64,000 nucleotides of DNA from assembly GCA_946615905.1 (NCBI GenBank), contig CAMOIE010000006.1:1-64000 (forward strand). Direction: 5' to 3'. Within the stretch, counting starts at the first letter, position 1; the number at the start of each line of letters is the position of its first letter. This DNA is from an uncultured Treponema sp. GTDB taxonomy: Bacteria > Spirochaetota > Spirochaetia > Treponematales > Treponemataceae. Positions 27,173 to 36,274 of the stretch are shown here, piece after piece. The position numbers and the translations under genes are program-made. Under the pieces are notes generated by a model that did not search any database, was not told the DNA's origin, and was given only the letters and a program-made list of their open reading frames with translations.

Positions 27173-27889
27173 TCACAGTCCCATGTCTAGAATCATCTGA
27201 ACTTCGGCGACAGACCGGCCAAGCTCGGCGGCAATGCGCTCAACAGACTTTCCATCTTCGGAAAGTTCACGGACTTGTGAGGGAAAATCTTTTTTAGGCA
27301 CGACTGGGTCGTCAGCAAATGAAACACTCGGAGCAATCACAGGGACTGTAGCATAGGAAGCTCCGTTTTCCTCAACCGTAAACTGGGTTCCGGCAGGACT
27401 TGTAATTACAGGCTCCTCAGAATCTTGCTTTGAAGAAAGGTTAATCGAGTCGTCAAAAAGGGAGCCGATTGAAGTCTTTGAAAAATCCTGCACTGAGTCA
27501 GAACGTCCGGTTCTCCTGTAACGGTCGGCAGCACGACTTGCCTGATTTCCTTTTGAAGAGGTAGGATTTTGATTTTTTGATTTCGCGGAAATCTCAGAGA
27601 TTTTCTTTTGATAGGCAACGGCTTCTGTCTGACTCTTGATTTCAATCTTTAACACAGCAAGATGCCGGTCGGCTTCAGCTGTAGCGGCACGGAGCTGGCG
27701 GAGGCTGTCGTTAATCAGAGAAAGATCCCTTTCGGTATTCCGGTTCATATCAGAAACCATGAGGTTCATTTCCTCTTTGGCAGACGCAATTATATCGTCT
27801 GTGGAAAAATATTTTTTGAAGCGGGAAAGCATTATAATCCACAAAAAAATATTTGCGGCAGTTAAAAACAAAGCCAGTGCTAAATACAT
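27173..27889 (-). CDS. Membrane-anchored coiled-coil protein with C-terminal HTH-like segment
   Basis: 238 residues. One membrane helix at about 2-22, a coiled coil at about 40-95 (NTERDLSLINDSLRQLRAATAEADR), a low-complexity middle rich in Ser/Asn, and a C-terminal ~35-residue segment SQVRELSEDGKSVERIAAELG that reads on as RSVAEVQMILDMGL. That end resembles the helix-turn-helix found at the C-terminus of DUF6115-type proteins encoded beside flagellar genes in several phyla. It is the last gene of the flagellar-direction block after the FapA-like gene. AAGGAA precedes the ATG. Function unknown. Confidence 0.65.
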   Translation of the reverse strand: MYLALALFLTAANIFLWIIMLSRFKKYFSTDDIIASAKEEMNLMVSDMNRNTERDLSLINDSLRQLRAATAEADRHLAVLKIEIKSQTEAVAYQKKISEISAKSKNQNPTSSKGNQASRAADRYRRTGRSDSVQDFSKTSIGSLFDDSINLSSKQDSEEPVITSPAGTQFTVEENGASYATVPVIAPSVSFADDPVVPKKDFPSQVRELSEDGKSVERIAAELGRSVAEVQMILDMGL

Positions 27890-27942
27890 TTTTATTCCTT
27901 AATAAATCGAATTCTTAATTATGCTCGTCCCCGAAATGGAGG

Positions 27943-28278
27943 CTAGCGGACGATATCGATGTGGTTGCCAAGATACGGCTCAAGATAAGGATTCTTTGCA
28001 GGCTTCTGCCCTTCTTCCCCTTCCTGATTATCTTTTTTTTTGCCGCTGCCCCAGGCCCCGGAAGACGAATTTCTTCCATCCTTTTTGATGTCCATGGTCT
28101 GGGCCTCATTGTCAGCGGCTTTTTGAACCTGGCTGTTTTTTTCGAGAGACTGCTTGGCCGACTGCACATGAACAGCAGACTGTCCTGCGGCGATGGAATT
28201 CTGACTCGCCGCAACATTCTGAGCGAGGTTGTTCATCTGAGAATACATCGTCTGCAAATCAATCGGCTGAATACCCAT
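27943..28278 (-). CDS. Small hydrophilic protein, function unknown
   Basis: 111 residues, no membrane helix. The N-terminal 60 residues form a likely helix rich in Gln/Asn/Ala (LQTMYSQMNNLAQNVAASQN), followed by a Lys/Asp/Gly-rich disordered stretch and a short conserved-looking end, NPYLEPYLGNHIDIVR. It overlaps the end of the FapA-like gene by 20 nt, so it is translated from within that message. I do not recognise a family; position suggests a motility-linked accessory protein. Confidence 0.6.
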   Translation of the reverse strand: MGIQPIDLQTMYSQMNNLAQNVAASQNSIAAGQSAVHVQSAKQSLEKNSQVQKAADNEAQTMDIKKDGRNSSSGAWGSGKKKDNQEGEEGQKPAKNPYLEPYLGNHIDIVR

Positions 28279-30235
28279 CAGGCCCCTTCACGTCATCCAT
28301 TGACGGCTGCTCGTACTTTCCGCGGCGGACAAAGCCGTTTTCATAGAAGAATGTAACACCCTTCACATCATTGCGAACTTCATCCTTCTCATCGCGCACA
28401 TAGATTTTGACACCAGTGTAAACCATACCGGCCGCATAAACCTTGCCAATATTTTTCAACTCACGCAGGCGTCCCTGAATCTTTTCGATTTCCGCATTGA
28501 ATCCGTCGTTTTCGTCCAGAATCTCGTTTTTGCGCGCTGTAAGTTTTTGCAAGGTCTCTTCCTTTTCTTTCGGAAGGGTACGGCGAATCTTTTTCTGGTT
28601 CTCCAAAGTCGAAAGGTTCAACTCCAAATCATCGAGTTCCTTGACGTTCTTTTCCTGCAACTCAAGAAGTTCAGTAAGGCGTTTTTTGGCACGGGGGTCA
28701 ACGCCGACCTCAATTACAGTTTCCGTACCGCCTCCATTGGAGCCGATGTTCTTGGCTGCGACAAATTCCGTGGCAAACAGATGTCCGCCGGTAATCTGGG
28801 CGCGCTTTCCGTTCAAAATAATCTTCTTTTGGGCGGAAACGTCAGAGTTCATGATTGAGTCAGTTACGATGACATTCTGCTCGACCTCAACCTTGGTATT
28901 CTGAATGAATTTAGCCCAAAGGGAACCGCCGCATTTAATCTCACCTTCGTCACGGCCCATAACGCCCTGGCTGACGATGATATCACCCTCTGACTGAAGG
29001 TGACACTTGCCGACAGCACCGGAAATCTCGATATTTCCGTTTGCCTTGATGTCAAATCCGTCCTCAACGGAACCTTTAACAATAACAGTTCCAAGGAAGG
29101 TGATGTTACCGGTCTTGATATTAACGCCATCGACTTCCATAATCGGTTCAACGGAAACCTTTCCGGCATTAAAGAGCACCTGACCATCCATATCAGCGAT
29201 AATCGTACGACCATCAGAGTCGACAGAGACATTCTTTCCGATTGGAAGAGGAATATCCTTGCCGTTTTTAGCCTCAAGATACTTTCCGAAAAGGGTCTTT
29301 CCAGCCTTTCCCCGCTCAGCCAACATTTTCTGGGCAAGCGGCTGACCTTTGACAACGTTTTGAATAAGGTTGAGTTCCTTAAAGTCAATCTGACCGTTGG
29401 CAGCCTCTTTCGCACGAATTTTAGACCGATCTGTTTCAAAATTATATGCGATATAGGCATCCTTTCCATCGACAGGGGCATTTCCCTCCGCGACTACGAC
29501 AGGGGCATTGAACATAGGTCTGTCAACAAGGGCCATGATTTTTTCATCTGAGATTCCGGCAACGACCCCCTGTGTCCTCAGGGCTTGCTTAATCATTTCA
29601 GGGCTTACATCAGAACCACCGAGAGAAGGAGGGTTGATTGTACAGGTAGCCTGCATCTCGTCCTTTGAGACATCGACAACAAAAATCGCATCCGCCGCCG
29701 GCTGGTGGGTATAGGAGCCGACATCCTCGTACTCACCGTCAGTTCCAGATTGGGCAAGCTCCCTGACCTGTTCCTCGTCAAATTCTTTTGTATCAGGACG
29801 CTTGAGGTCGTTGATGATTTCATCGGCTGTAACTGGTTTGCCAGTTCCGACAGGAAGAACGACCTTGAGGGCGATATTGTTTCCAAAATGGCGGATAAAA
29901 TACATTCCGTCCATATCGACAGGCTTGGACTCTTCGATTTCTCCCTCTTGAACGACCTGCCCAGCAACGCCTTTTTTGATTTTCTTCTGAACGGTTTCAG
30001 GATTCTGGTAAACTTTAATAGTCCACGGCTTTTTGCCCATTCCTAAAAAGCCCTCGAATCCCCTCTCAACAACTTCGTATTCAAGGTTCTCAACTTTCGT
30101 TTCCAACTGAACAGCAGCATCGGCAAGGGCTTCTTCAAGGGTATCAGCATGAACTTCAACTGAATGGAGTTCATTTTCCGCATCGAGAAGAGCCTTCATG
30201 TCTTTGCGCATTATTTCAAGTGTAACGACAGCCAT
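28259..30235 (-). CDS. FapA/DUF342 family protein with Jag-N-like domain
   Basis: 658 residues. An N-terminal Jag-N-like domain (about 20-75, SVEVHADTLEEALADAAVQL and GFEGFLGMGKKPWTIKVY) precedes a large DUF342 (FapA) region. This contains a right-handed beta-helix (NGNIEISGAVGKCHLQSEGD, VIVTDSIMNSD) and then a coiled coil (about 535-600). In Vibrio vulnificus FapA affects flagellar assembly and chemotaxis-linked localisation; elsewhere DUF342 proteins are of unknown role. It lies directly after fliA (start immediately follows the stop), a conserved association in spirochaetes, so a role in motility or cell polarity is likely but unproven. Confidence 0.8.
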   Translation of the reverse strand: MAVVTLEIMRKDMKALLDAENELHSVEVHADTLEEALADAAVQLETKVENLEYEVVERGFEGFLGMGKKPWTIKVYQNPETVQKKIKKGVAGQVVQEGEIEESKPVDMDGMYFIRHFGNNIALKVVLPVGTGKPVTADEIINDLKRPDTKEFDEEQVRELAQSGTDGEYEDVGSYTHQPAADAIFVVDVSKDEMQATCTINPPSLGGSDVSPEMIKQALRTQGVVAGISDEKIMALVDRPMFNAPVVVAEGNAPVDGKDAYIAYNFETDRSKIRAKEAANGQIDFKELNLIQNVVKGQPLAQKMLAERGKAGKTLFGKYLEAKNGKDIPLPIGKNVSVDSDGRTIIADMDGQVLFNAGKVSVEPIMEVDGVNIKTGNITFLGTVIVKGSVEDGFDIKANGNIEISGAVGKCHLQSEGDIIVSQGVMGRDEGEIKCGGSLWAKFIQNTKVEVEQNVIVTDSIMNSDVSAQKKIILNGKRAQITGGHLFATEFVAAKNIGSNGGGTETVIEVGVDPRAKKRLTELLELQEKNVKELDDLELNLSTLENQKKIRRTLPKEKEETLQKLTARKNEILDENDGFNAEIEKIQGRLRELKNIGKVYAAGMVYTGVKIYVRDEKDEVRNDVKGVTFFYENGFVRRGKYEQPSMDDVKGPDGYSAD

Positions 30236-31033
30236 TTATATGATTCCTTTTCTGAAATTCGTAAGTTTTGCCCTCAGCCGCAAATTAGCCTTTGTATGCA
30301 GCTGACTGATTCTGGACTCACTGACATCGAGAACCTGTCCGATTTCCTTGAATGTCAAATCCTCATGATAGTACAAGACTATGACCATTTTTTCTTTTTC
30401 AGGAAGCTCGTTGATTGCATCGATAATAACCTTTCGGATTTCCTCACGCTCAATCTGAACGTCAGGATTAAGGCTTGTCGGAGCCTCGATAGAGTCCCCG
30501 ATTGAAAGATTGTCGGAATCATCACCGGAATACCAAACATCGTTCAAGGAAAGCACGGAAGTTCCAGAGACCTTCATAATAGTCTGCTGGTACTCGTCCT
30601 CAGAGATATTCATTTCCTTTGCAATCTCAGAGTCTGTGGCAGGCCGACCCAACTTTGACTCAAGACCAGAAATAGTGTCCTCAATCTCGCGTGACTTCTG
30701 GCGGACAGAACGAGGAACCCAGTCAAGCTGGCGCATCTCGTCAAAAATCGCCCCTCGGATTCTTGTTACGGCGTAAGTCTTGAATTTAACCCCCTTGTCA
30801 GGGTCATATTTTGCGATTGCGTCAAGAAGACCGAACTGGCCAAACCCAACCAAATCATCATACTCAATTGACGGGGGAAGTCCCGCATTCACTTTGCCGG
30901 CAACGTATTTTACGAGAGGAATATACTGACGAATCAGACGGTCGCGGAGAGCGGCTGACCGAGTTTTTTTAAATTCTCTCCAGAGTTTGTCTTCTTCTTC
31001 TGTATTTACTATCTGCGGTTTTTCGACATCCAT
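30236..31033 (-). CDS. fliA: RNA polymerase sigma-28 factor FliA/WhiG
   Basis: Alternative sigma factor directing late flagellar and chemotaxis genes. Of the 265 residues, region 2 includes LIRQYIPLVKYVAGKV, DDLVGFGQFGLLDAIAKYDP and KFKTYAVTRIRGAIFDEMR; region 4 ends with DLTFKEIGQVLDVSESRISQ. SD AAGGG lies about 7 nt upstream. It sits near the end of the flbD-to-fliA gene run. The operon's first promoter (44873-44899) and an internal one before fliL (43030-43056) look like sigma-28 sites, which would give positive feedback on its own synthesis. Confidence 0.95.
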   Translation of the reverse strand: MDVEKPQIVNTEEEDKLWREFKKTRSAALRDRLIRQYIPLVKYVAGKVNAGLPPSIEYDDLVGFGQFGLLDAIAKYDPDKGVKFKTYAVTRIRGAIFDEMRQLDWVPRSVRQKSREIEDTISGLESKLGRPATDSEIAKEMNISEDEYQQTIMKVSGTSVLSLNDVWYSGDDSDNLSIGDSIEAPTSLNPDVQIEREEIRKVIIDAINELPEKEKMVIVLYYHEDLTFKEIGQVLDVSESRISQLHTKANLRLRAKLTNFRKGII

Positions 31034-31046
31034 GTATCAACCCTTT

Positions 31047-31931
31047 TTATTGTTTTTCGTGTTGTAAAATCGTCTGAATCGCCATTGCCATTACGGCAGC
31101 ATCCTTGTTTTCAGCAGACTTGCCGTCTGGAAAAGTCGCCGACGATGATGATGAACCTTGGGAGGCAAAATCCGAGTCACTTATGACGGAACCTTCTCCA
31201 GAGGCGGCAACTCCATCGCCCAACGCCCCGATGTCAGGAAGCTCGTCGATTTCAGGATTTGACTGAGGCGGCGGGGCTTCATGCTTTTCCGCAGCATCAG
31301 AGTGTTTTGCAGCCTGCGCAAGATCGACCGGCTTGAATTCTCCCTGCTCGGGAGAAGGCTTATTTTCATGAACAGCAGACTCATTTTTAGCTTCCTCTGC
31401 CTTCGGAGGAACTTTTTCATGATTCTGTCCGGCCGAAACCTCAGTAAGAGGTGCAGCGGTAAAGGCAGGGCCGGCATCAGGAGCGGAAGCCTGGACTGAA
31501 GCAGCCACGGTATCTTCTGCTGAAGACTCAGGTTCCTTCGGCGCCGGAGCCTTCTCTTTTTTAGCAGAATCGGACGACAATTCAGCAGCTCCAAGTCCTG
31601 GACGATTATTTGATACAGAAAAGCGGGGACTGCCAGCATCATCAGGAAGCCCCTCATCGTCAACCGTGATGTCCACCAAACTGCCCCCCCTAGAAAGAGA
31701 GGGAGCCTTAGCCTCCGCAAGGGGAGCATCGATTTCACCTGAAGCTGTCGGAACAAAAAGAAATTTATAGAATAAGAAGGAAACACCGACAGACAGGACG
31801 GCAAAAACCGCGGCGAAAATCAGGGCTCGGATAAAGACTGTCAGCAAATGGTTTCCGGCAAAAACGCCGATTAAGAAAGACAGAATGAACCCGGCGATAG
31901 CAGCGGTGCACACATTTTTCGGGTTTATCAT
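31047..31931 (-). CDS. Membrane protein with disordered acidic tail, function unknown
   Basis: 294 residues. Two membrane helices lie near the N-terminus (about 9-28 and 33-60). The remaining ~230 residues are a hydrophilic, probably disordered tail rich in Ala, Glu, Ser and Pro (EKAPAPKEPESSAED, PPPQSNPEIDELPDIGALGDG), with a short hydrophobic end AVMAMAIQTILQHE. The gene sits between flhG and fliA, so a motility role is likely from context only. The ATG has a strong GGGAGG site, and a candidate promoter (31952-31980) lies just upstream. Confidence 0.65.
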   Translation of the reverse strand: MINPKNVCTAAIAGFILSFLIGVFAGNHLLTVFIRALIFAAVFAVLSVGVSFLFYKFLFVPTASGEIDAPLAEAKAPSLSRGGSLVDITVDDEGLPDDAGSPRFSVSNNRPGLGAAELSSDSAKKEKAPAPKEPESSAEDTVAASVQASAPDAGPAFTAAPLTEVSAGQNHEKVPPKAEEAKNESAVHENKPSPEQGEFKPVDLAQAAKHSDAAEKHEAPPPQSNPEIDELPDIGALGDGVAASGEGSVISDSDFASQGSSSSSATFPDGKSAENKDAAVMAMAIQTILQHEKQ

Positions 31932-31951
31932 TCCATATTCCTCCCTTAATC

Positions 31952-31980
31952 AGATTACGGCAAAAAGACCATTAGGTCAA
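31952..31980 (-). promoter_or_regulatory. Putative promoter before membrane protein-fliA, with dyad
   Basis: TTGACC (31980-31975), a 17-nt spacer and TAATCT (31957-31952) on the minus strand, inside the 107-bp gap after flhG. A dyad GACC-TAAT-GGTC (31978-31967) overlaps the -35 and could be an operator. The predicted start point would fall close to the Shine-Dalgarno of the next gene, which weakens the call. Confidence 0.35.
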
Positions 31981-32038
31981 GTTTTTTTTAACATTGAAAT
32001 AACAGAGCGTTAGAAATTCGCCCTGAAATTTCTAAAAT

Positions 32039-32875
32039 TTACTTTCTCTTCAAGAATTTCTTGAGGAAGTTTGCGACTCCCTCAGAATTCGCAGTTCCCG
32101 TCTTTTCAATTCTGTCGACAATGTGGTTTACACACTGGGCTGGTTTTGAGGTCGGGTTCACGATTATAAAGGGCTTCTGGCGGATTACCGAGGCTTGGAC
32201 AACTGGGTCATCGTAGACAAAGCCAAGGTACTCGACTTTATAGTTCAAGAACTGACCGATGATGTTGATTATATGCTCGGAAATGCGCTTGCCCTCAGCG
32301 GCTGAGTGGACGCGGTTGACCAAAAGCTTGATGTTCACGTTGCGGTCCTGAAGCTCCGTCGTCACAACCTTGATGATTCCGTAAGCGTCAGTGATTGCGG
32401 TCGGTTCCGGTGTCGTCACGACATAGGCCTCGTCAGCGGCAGCGACAAACTGCAAGACGTTGGCGGCAATTCCGGCTCCGGTGTCTATGATAATGATGTC
32501 GGCGTTTCCAAGCTCCGCGAACTGGCGGGCGAAATAATTCAACTCGTCAACTGAAAGCGAGGCGATTTTTGAAAATCCGTTGGCACCGGCGATGAATTTG
32601 ATTCCGAATTCTGTGTCCAGAATGATTTCCTGCATAGTCTTCTGCTTGTTGATTACGTGCATCAAATTGTACTGGGGAACAACATTCAGAAGGACGTTCA
32701 CGTTCGCCATTCCCAGGTCACCGTCAATCAAAATGACTTTCTTTCCATGCTGGGCGTAGGCAATGGCCATGTTGACCGCCAGATTTGTCTTTCCGACACC
32801 GCCCTTTCCGCTTGTAATTGCGATAATCTTCGTCTTGTGTACGAGTGATTTGAGTTCTCTTGCCTGGTCTTCCAT
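32039..32875 (-). CDS. flhG: Flagellar number regulator FlhG (MinD-like ATPase)
   Basis: MinD/ParA-type ATPase (also FleN/YlxH) that, with FlhF, controls flagellar number and placement at the cell pole. 278 residues. The deviant Walker A KGGVGKTNLAVN starts near residue 24 after IIAITSG, with IDGDLGMANVNVLL as the A' motif and IIIDTGAGI for Walker B. The short N-terminus before the Walker motif contains an ELKSLVHK segment like the FlhF-activating helix of FlhG proteins. It starts 5 nt after flhF ends. Confidence 0.93.
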   Translation of the reverse strand: MEDQARELKSLVHKTKIIAITSGKGGVGKTNLAVNMAIAYAQHGKKVILIDGDLGMANVNVLLNVVPQYNLMHVINKQKTMQEIILDTEFGIKFIAGANGFSKIASLSVDELNYFARQFAELGNADIIIIDTGAGIAANVLQFVAAADEAYVVTTPEPTAITDAYGIIKVVTTELQDRNVNIKLLVNRVHSAAEGKRISEHIINIIGQFLNYKVEYLGFVYDDPVVQASVIRQKPFIIVNPTSKPAQCVNHIVDRIEKTGTANSEGVANFLKKFLKRK

Positions 32876-32880
32876 ATCTA

Positions 32881-34119
32881 TTATTCCTCCGGGAACGTGT
32901 CTTCAATGTGCAGTCGGTCAATGGTGAAGTCGTTGAGCCGCGTCAAAAATTTTACGACGGAAGCACGCTCAAAATGTCTTGAGGCAACCTGACCGTCAGT
33001 TATAAATGAAATCTTCTTGCCTTTTTCACTCAGCACGGACAAGACGTTTCCGTAGGCGGTCGTCTCGTCGCACTTTGTGATGATTACAGAATTAAAGTTG
33101 AAAAGCTCGTAGTTGCGGATAATCGACTCGATGTCATGGGCCTTTTTCGAGGCATCCACGGCAAGGTAAACGTCCGGGTGCAAGTCCGGGATGTCGAGCA
33201 AGTCGCGCATACGGCCGATATTCTCGTGGTCGTTGGGGCTGAATCCTGACGTATCGATTAAAAGGGCGTCCAAGGAATCCTTGTTCTCCTCGAAGACCTC
33301 GCGGACTCCCTTGGCTGTCTCGGCGGCATCAACAGGAACTCCAAGAGCCTCACCGTAATTTCTCAACTGGGCCTCAGCGCCGACGCGCATACGGTCAATC
33401 GTAAGCATTCGGATGTCAGGCCGGGGCTGTTTTTTGTCCTGGGCACGCAGAATCATCGAGGCGGCGATTTTTGCGACAGTCGTGGTTTTTCCGACTCCGG
33501 TCGGCCCGACGATTACGATTACGTGCGGCAGTTTATGGGGAAGGGCTTTTGCAATCTGGATCGAAGAGCCAATCATGTCCACAACGTGACGCTCGATTTT
33601 GTCAAAATCCTCAAGATCATCAAGGGAGAATTCCTCGCGGATTCTAGTAGTGATGTTCTTGATGTAAGAAAGAGTGAATTCGTTTGCGGCGAGAAGCTCC
33701 TCGATTTTCGCGATTGTCGGATGCTTTTCAACGGCATTTGCGGCAACGGAAATCTGGTCCATTTTCGCACCGAGAGTCGCCTGAAGCTCCTCGATTTTTT
33801 TATTCAAGGCAAGCATCTGCATCGTTGAGGCCATATCCAAGCCCTGTTTTTTGAGCAGCTCTTCCCGGCTTTTCTGAAAAGAATTCTGTGTAGAAACGGG
33901 AACAATCGGACTTTCTGTCTCGATTTTGGGACGCTCAACCGTGTAATGGGCTTTCACATAGGGCTTCTTCCAGAATCCCAAAAAGCCGTTCGTAAATTCA
34001 GTTCCGTAATTTACGATTCTGTAGGTGTTGCTGTACCTGTCAAAAAGCTTGCGCTTGACATCATCCAGGGAATCCCCGGTTTCTGTCAGAACTGCTGAAT
34101 TCAATTCCTCACCGCTCAT
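32881..34119 (-). CDS. flhF: Flagellar biosynthesis GTPase FlhF
   Basis: SRP-family GTPase that recruits flagellar basal-body components to the pole. 412 residues. The N-terminal B domain is basic and poorly conserved; the N/G domains hold P-loop VGPTGVGKTTTVAKI near residue 205, TIDRMRVGAEAQLRNYGE, DTSGFSPND in the DxxG position and an ITKCDET nucleotide-specificity segment. It overlaps the end of flhA by 11 nt and is followed by flhG, the normal order. Confidence 0.94.
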   Translation of the reverse strand: MSGEELNSAVLTETGDSLDDVKRKLFDRYSNTYRIVNYGTEFTNGFLGFWKKPYVKAHYTVERPKIETESPIVPVSTQNSFQKSREELLKKQGLDMASTMQMLALNKKIEELQATLGAKMDQISVAANAVEKHPTIAKIEELLAANEFTLSYIKNITTRIREEFSLDDLEDFDKIERHVVDMIGSSIQIAKALPHKLPHVIVIVGPTGVGKTTTVAKIAASMILRAQDKKQPRPDIRMLTIDRMRVGAEAQLRNYGEALGVPVDAAETAKGVREVFEENKDSLDALLIDTSGFSPNDHENIGRMRDLLDIPDLHPDVYLAVDASKKAHDIESIIRNYELFNFNSVIITKCDETTAYGNVLSVLSEKGKKISFITDGQVASRHFERASVVKFLTRLNDFTIDRLHIEDTFPEE

Positions 34120-36259
34120 CTATTTCTCCAAGAATTTCCAAATTGATGCTGTGTCCGGCGGCCATCACCTCGCCGATTGAAAGGACAACAGTTCCCGGCA
34201 TCTCGCGGTCTATTGAAGAATGGACGAGATAGCGGACTTCCGGCGCGCAGAGAATAATCGGCAGGAAGTTTTTCTCTTTCGCCGCCGTGATTGCAGAAGA
34301 AACGGAAGAAATCCACTTTCTTCCTTCTTGTGCGTCAAAAGCGACAAATGGCGCGCCGCCGTCATTGGGAACAACCTCATGCTGCAGGATTTTCTCCGAC
34401 CAGCTTTGAGAGAGCTGCAAGACGGAAAGTTTTTTCGTCTGGTCGACATACTGGCTGCAAATCGAAAGGCCAAGAGCCTCGCGGACTTTCTCTGTAAGCA
34501 TGTAAGTGTTGTGGGGAACAAGGGAGCCGTAATTCGCAAGGGTCTCCAAAATCGTAACGATGTCGCGGATTGAAACCTGCTCCTGCAAAAGGCCACGCAA
34601 AACCTTTTCGATTTCGCCGTAAGTGTATTTGTATGTCGTGAGAACTTCGTCCACAACGACAGGACTTGTCTCCTTGATTTTGTTGAGAATCTTTGAGACT
34701 TCCTCACGGCCGAGAATGTCGGCGGCATGCTGGCGGATAATCTCCGTAAGATGGGTCGCGATGATTGTCGGCGGGTCAACGACAGCATATCCTGCCCTCT
34801 CCGCCTCAGCGCGTTTTTCCTCAGGAACCCAGATTGCCGGAACACCAAAGGCCGGGTCACGTGTTTTCTCACCCTTGATTTCCTCGCTGATAGCCCCTGT
34901 GTCCATACACATGTAGTAGCCGAGCTTGATCGTAGCCCTGCCAGCCTCAATTCCTCGGATTTTAAATACGTATTCCTCAGGCTCCAAAGTCATGTTGTCG
35001 ATGATTCGGATTGCCGGAACGACAAGTCCCAGATCAAGCGCAGACTCGTGACGGATTCTCGTGATTCGCTCCAAAAGCTCCGCGCCTTTTTCCTGATCGA
35101 CCAAGGGAAGCAGACCGATTCCAAGCTCCAGTGAAAGGGCTTCGAGTGGAGCCACAGGAGACATATCCGCAGGAGAAGAGCCGGTCTGTTTTTTTGAGCG
35201 GGCTTTCTGTTCTTCCTGGACTTTTTTCTCAAAGGAGGCTTTCTCAGACTTGATTCTAAGATAGCCGAAGTACATGAATGCGGCTCCGACCAAAATCAAG
35301 AGGACTGACGGGAAGCCCGGGATAAGAGCCATGAGGGCAAGGGCCGCGCCTGTGATGATGTAGACATAGCCGCTTCTTGTGAACTGCTCCTTGAGCTGGG
35401 TTCCCAAAGTCTGTTCGGAAGAGTTTCCGGTGACAATCAAACCGGTGGCGAAAGAAACCAAAAGAGATGGCAACTGGCTCAAAAGTCCGTCACCGATTGT
35501 GAGTCTTGAGTAAGTGTTCAAAGCCTCGCCAAAAGCAAGGGTAGCACCGTGGTCATTTTTCAAGACCATGCCGGAGATAATTCCCGCAACAAGGTCAACA
35601 ACGGTGATGAAAATTCCGGCCTTGACGTTTCCGCTCACGAACTTTGAGGCACCGTCCATGCTTGAGTAGAAGTCAATGTCACGCTGAATGGCGGCCTTGC
35701 GTCTTTTGGCCTCCTCATCGTTGATGGAGCCGGACTGCAACTCAGAGTCAACCGCGAACATCTTCTGGCTCATGGAGTCCAATGAGAAGCGGGCTGCGAC
35801 CTCAGAGACGCGGGTGGCACCCTTCGTGATGACAATCGCCTGGATTATAATCAAAATGATAAAGATGACCATTCCGATTACAAGACCACGGCTTGTCGGA
35901 TTCGTGACCGTATCGCCGGTAACGATTGATGAGAAAGCCTTGAGCATATTGCCCGGAAAGTTCTGGTAGGAATAGCTCGACGCACGGCTGATGATAAGTC
36001 TTGTTGAGCAGACGTTCAGGGCAAGCCCGTACAAAGTCTGATAGAGCAGAACACGCGGGAACGAAGAAAAATCAGAGGCTTTGGGCGTATACAAAACTAC
36101 AAGAAGGATGATAATCGCAAGGGCGATGTTGAAAATCATCAGGAGGTCAAGAAGGACACCAGGAACGGGAATCAAGAGCATGAGAACCACGACAATTGAA
36201 GCCGCGGCAATCGCATGATTTTCAATATTTTTAAAGATGTCAGTAAAACGATTAGCCAT
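34109..36259 (-). CDS. flhA: Flagellar export gate protein FlhA
   Basis: Largest protein of the flagellar type III export gate, acting in proton-motive-force-driven substrate export. It has 716 residues from ATG 36259, which has GAGGGTGGGA directly upstream; a GTG two codons earlier overlaps that site. The N-terminal half has about eight membrane helices, beginning VVLMLLIPVPGVLLDLLMI. The FHIPEP cytoplasmic loop contains ARFSLDSMSQKMFAVDSEL. The C-terminal half is the cytosolic chaperone-binding domain (PTIIATHLTEIIRQHAADIL). Gene order flhB-flhA-flhF-flhG is canonical. Confidence 0.95.
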   Translation of the reverse strand: MANRFTDIFKNIENHAIAAASIVVVLMLLIPVPGVLLDLLMIFNIALAIIILLVVLYTPKASDFSSFPRVLLYQTLYGLALNVCSTRLIISRASSYSYQNFPGNMLKAFSSIVTGDTVTNPTSRGLVIGMVIFIILIIIQAIVITKGATRVSEVAARFSLDSMSQKMFAVDSELQSGSINDEEAKRRKAAIQRDIDFYSSMDGASKFVSGNVKAGIFITVVDLVAGIISGMVLKNDHGATLAFGEALNTYSRLTIGDGLLSQLPSLLVSFATGLIVTGNSSEQTLGTQLKEQFTRSGYVYIITGAALALMALIPGFPSVLLILVGAAFMYFGYLRIKSEKASFEKKVQEEQKARSKKQTGSSPADMSPVAPLEALSLELGIGLLPLVDQEKGAELLERITRIRHESALDLGLVVPAIRIIDNMTLEPEEYVFKIRGIEAGRATIKLGYYMCMDTGAISEEIKGEKTRDPAFGVPAIWVPEEKRAEAERAGYAVVDPPTIIATHLTEIIRQHAADILGREEVSKILNKIKETSPVVVDEVLTTYKYTYGEIEKVLRGLLQEQVSIRDIVTILETLANYGSLVPHNTYMLTEKVREALGLSICSQYVDQTKKLSVLQLSQSWSEKILQHEVVPNDGGAPFVAFDAQEGRKWISSVSSAITAAKEKNFLPIILCAPEVRYLVHSSIDREMPGTVVLSIGEVMAAGHSINLEILGEIDER

Positions 36260-36274
36260 TCCCACCCTCGGCCG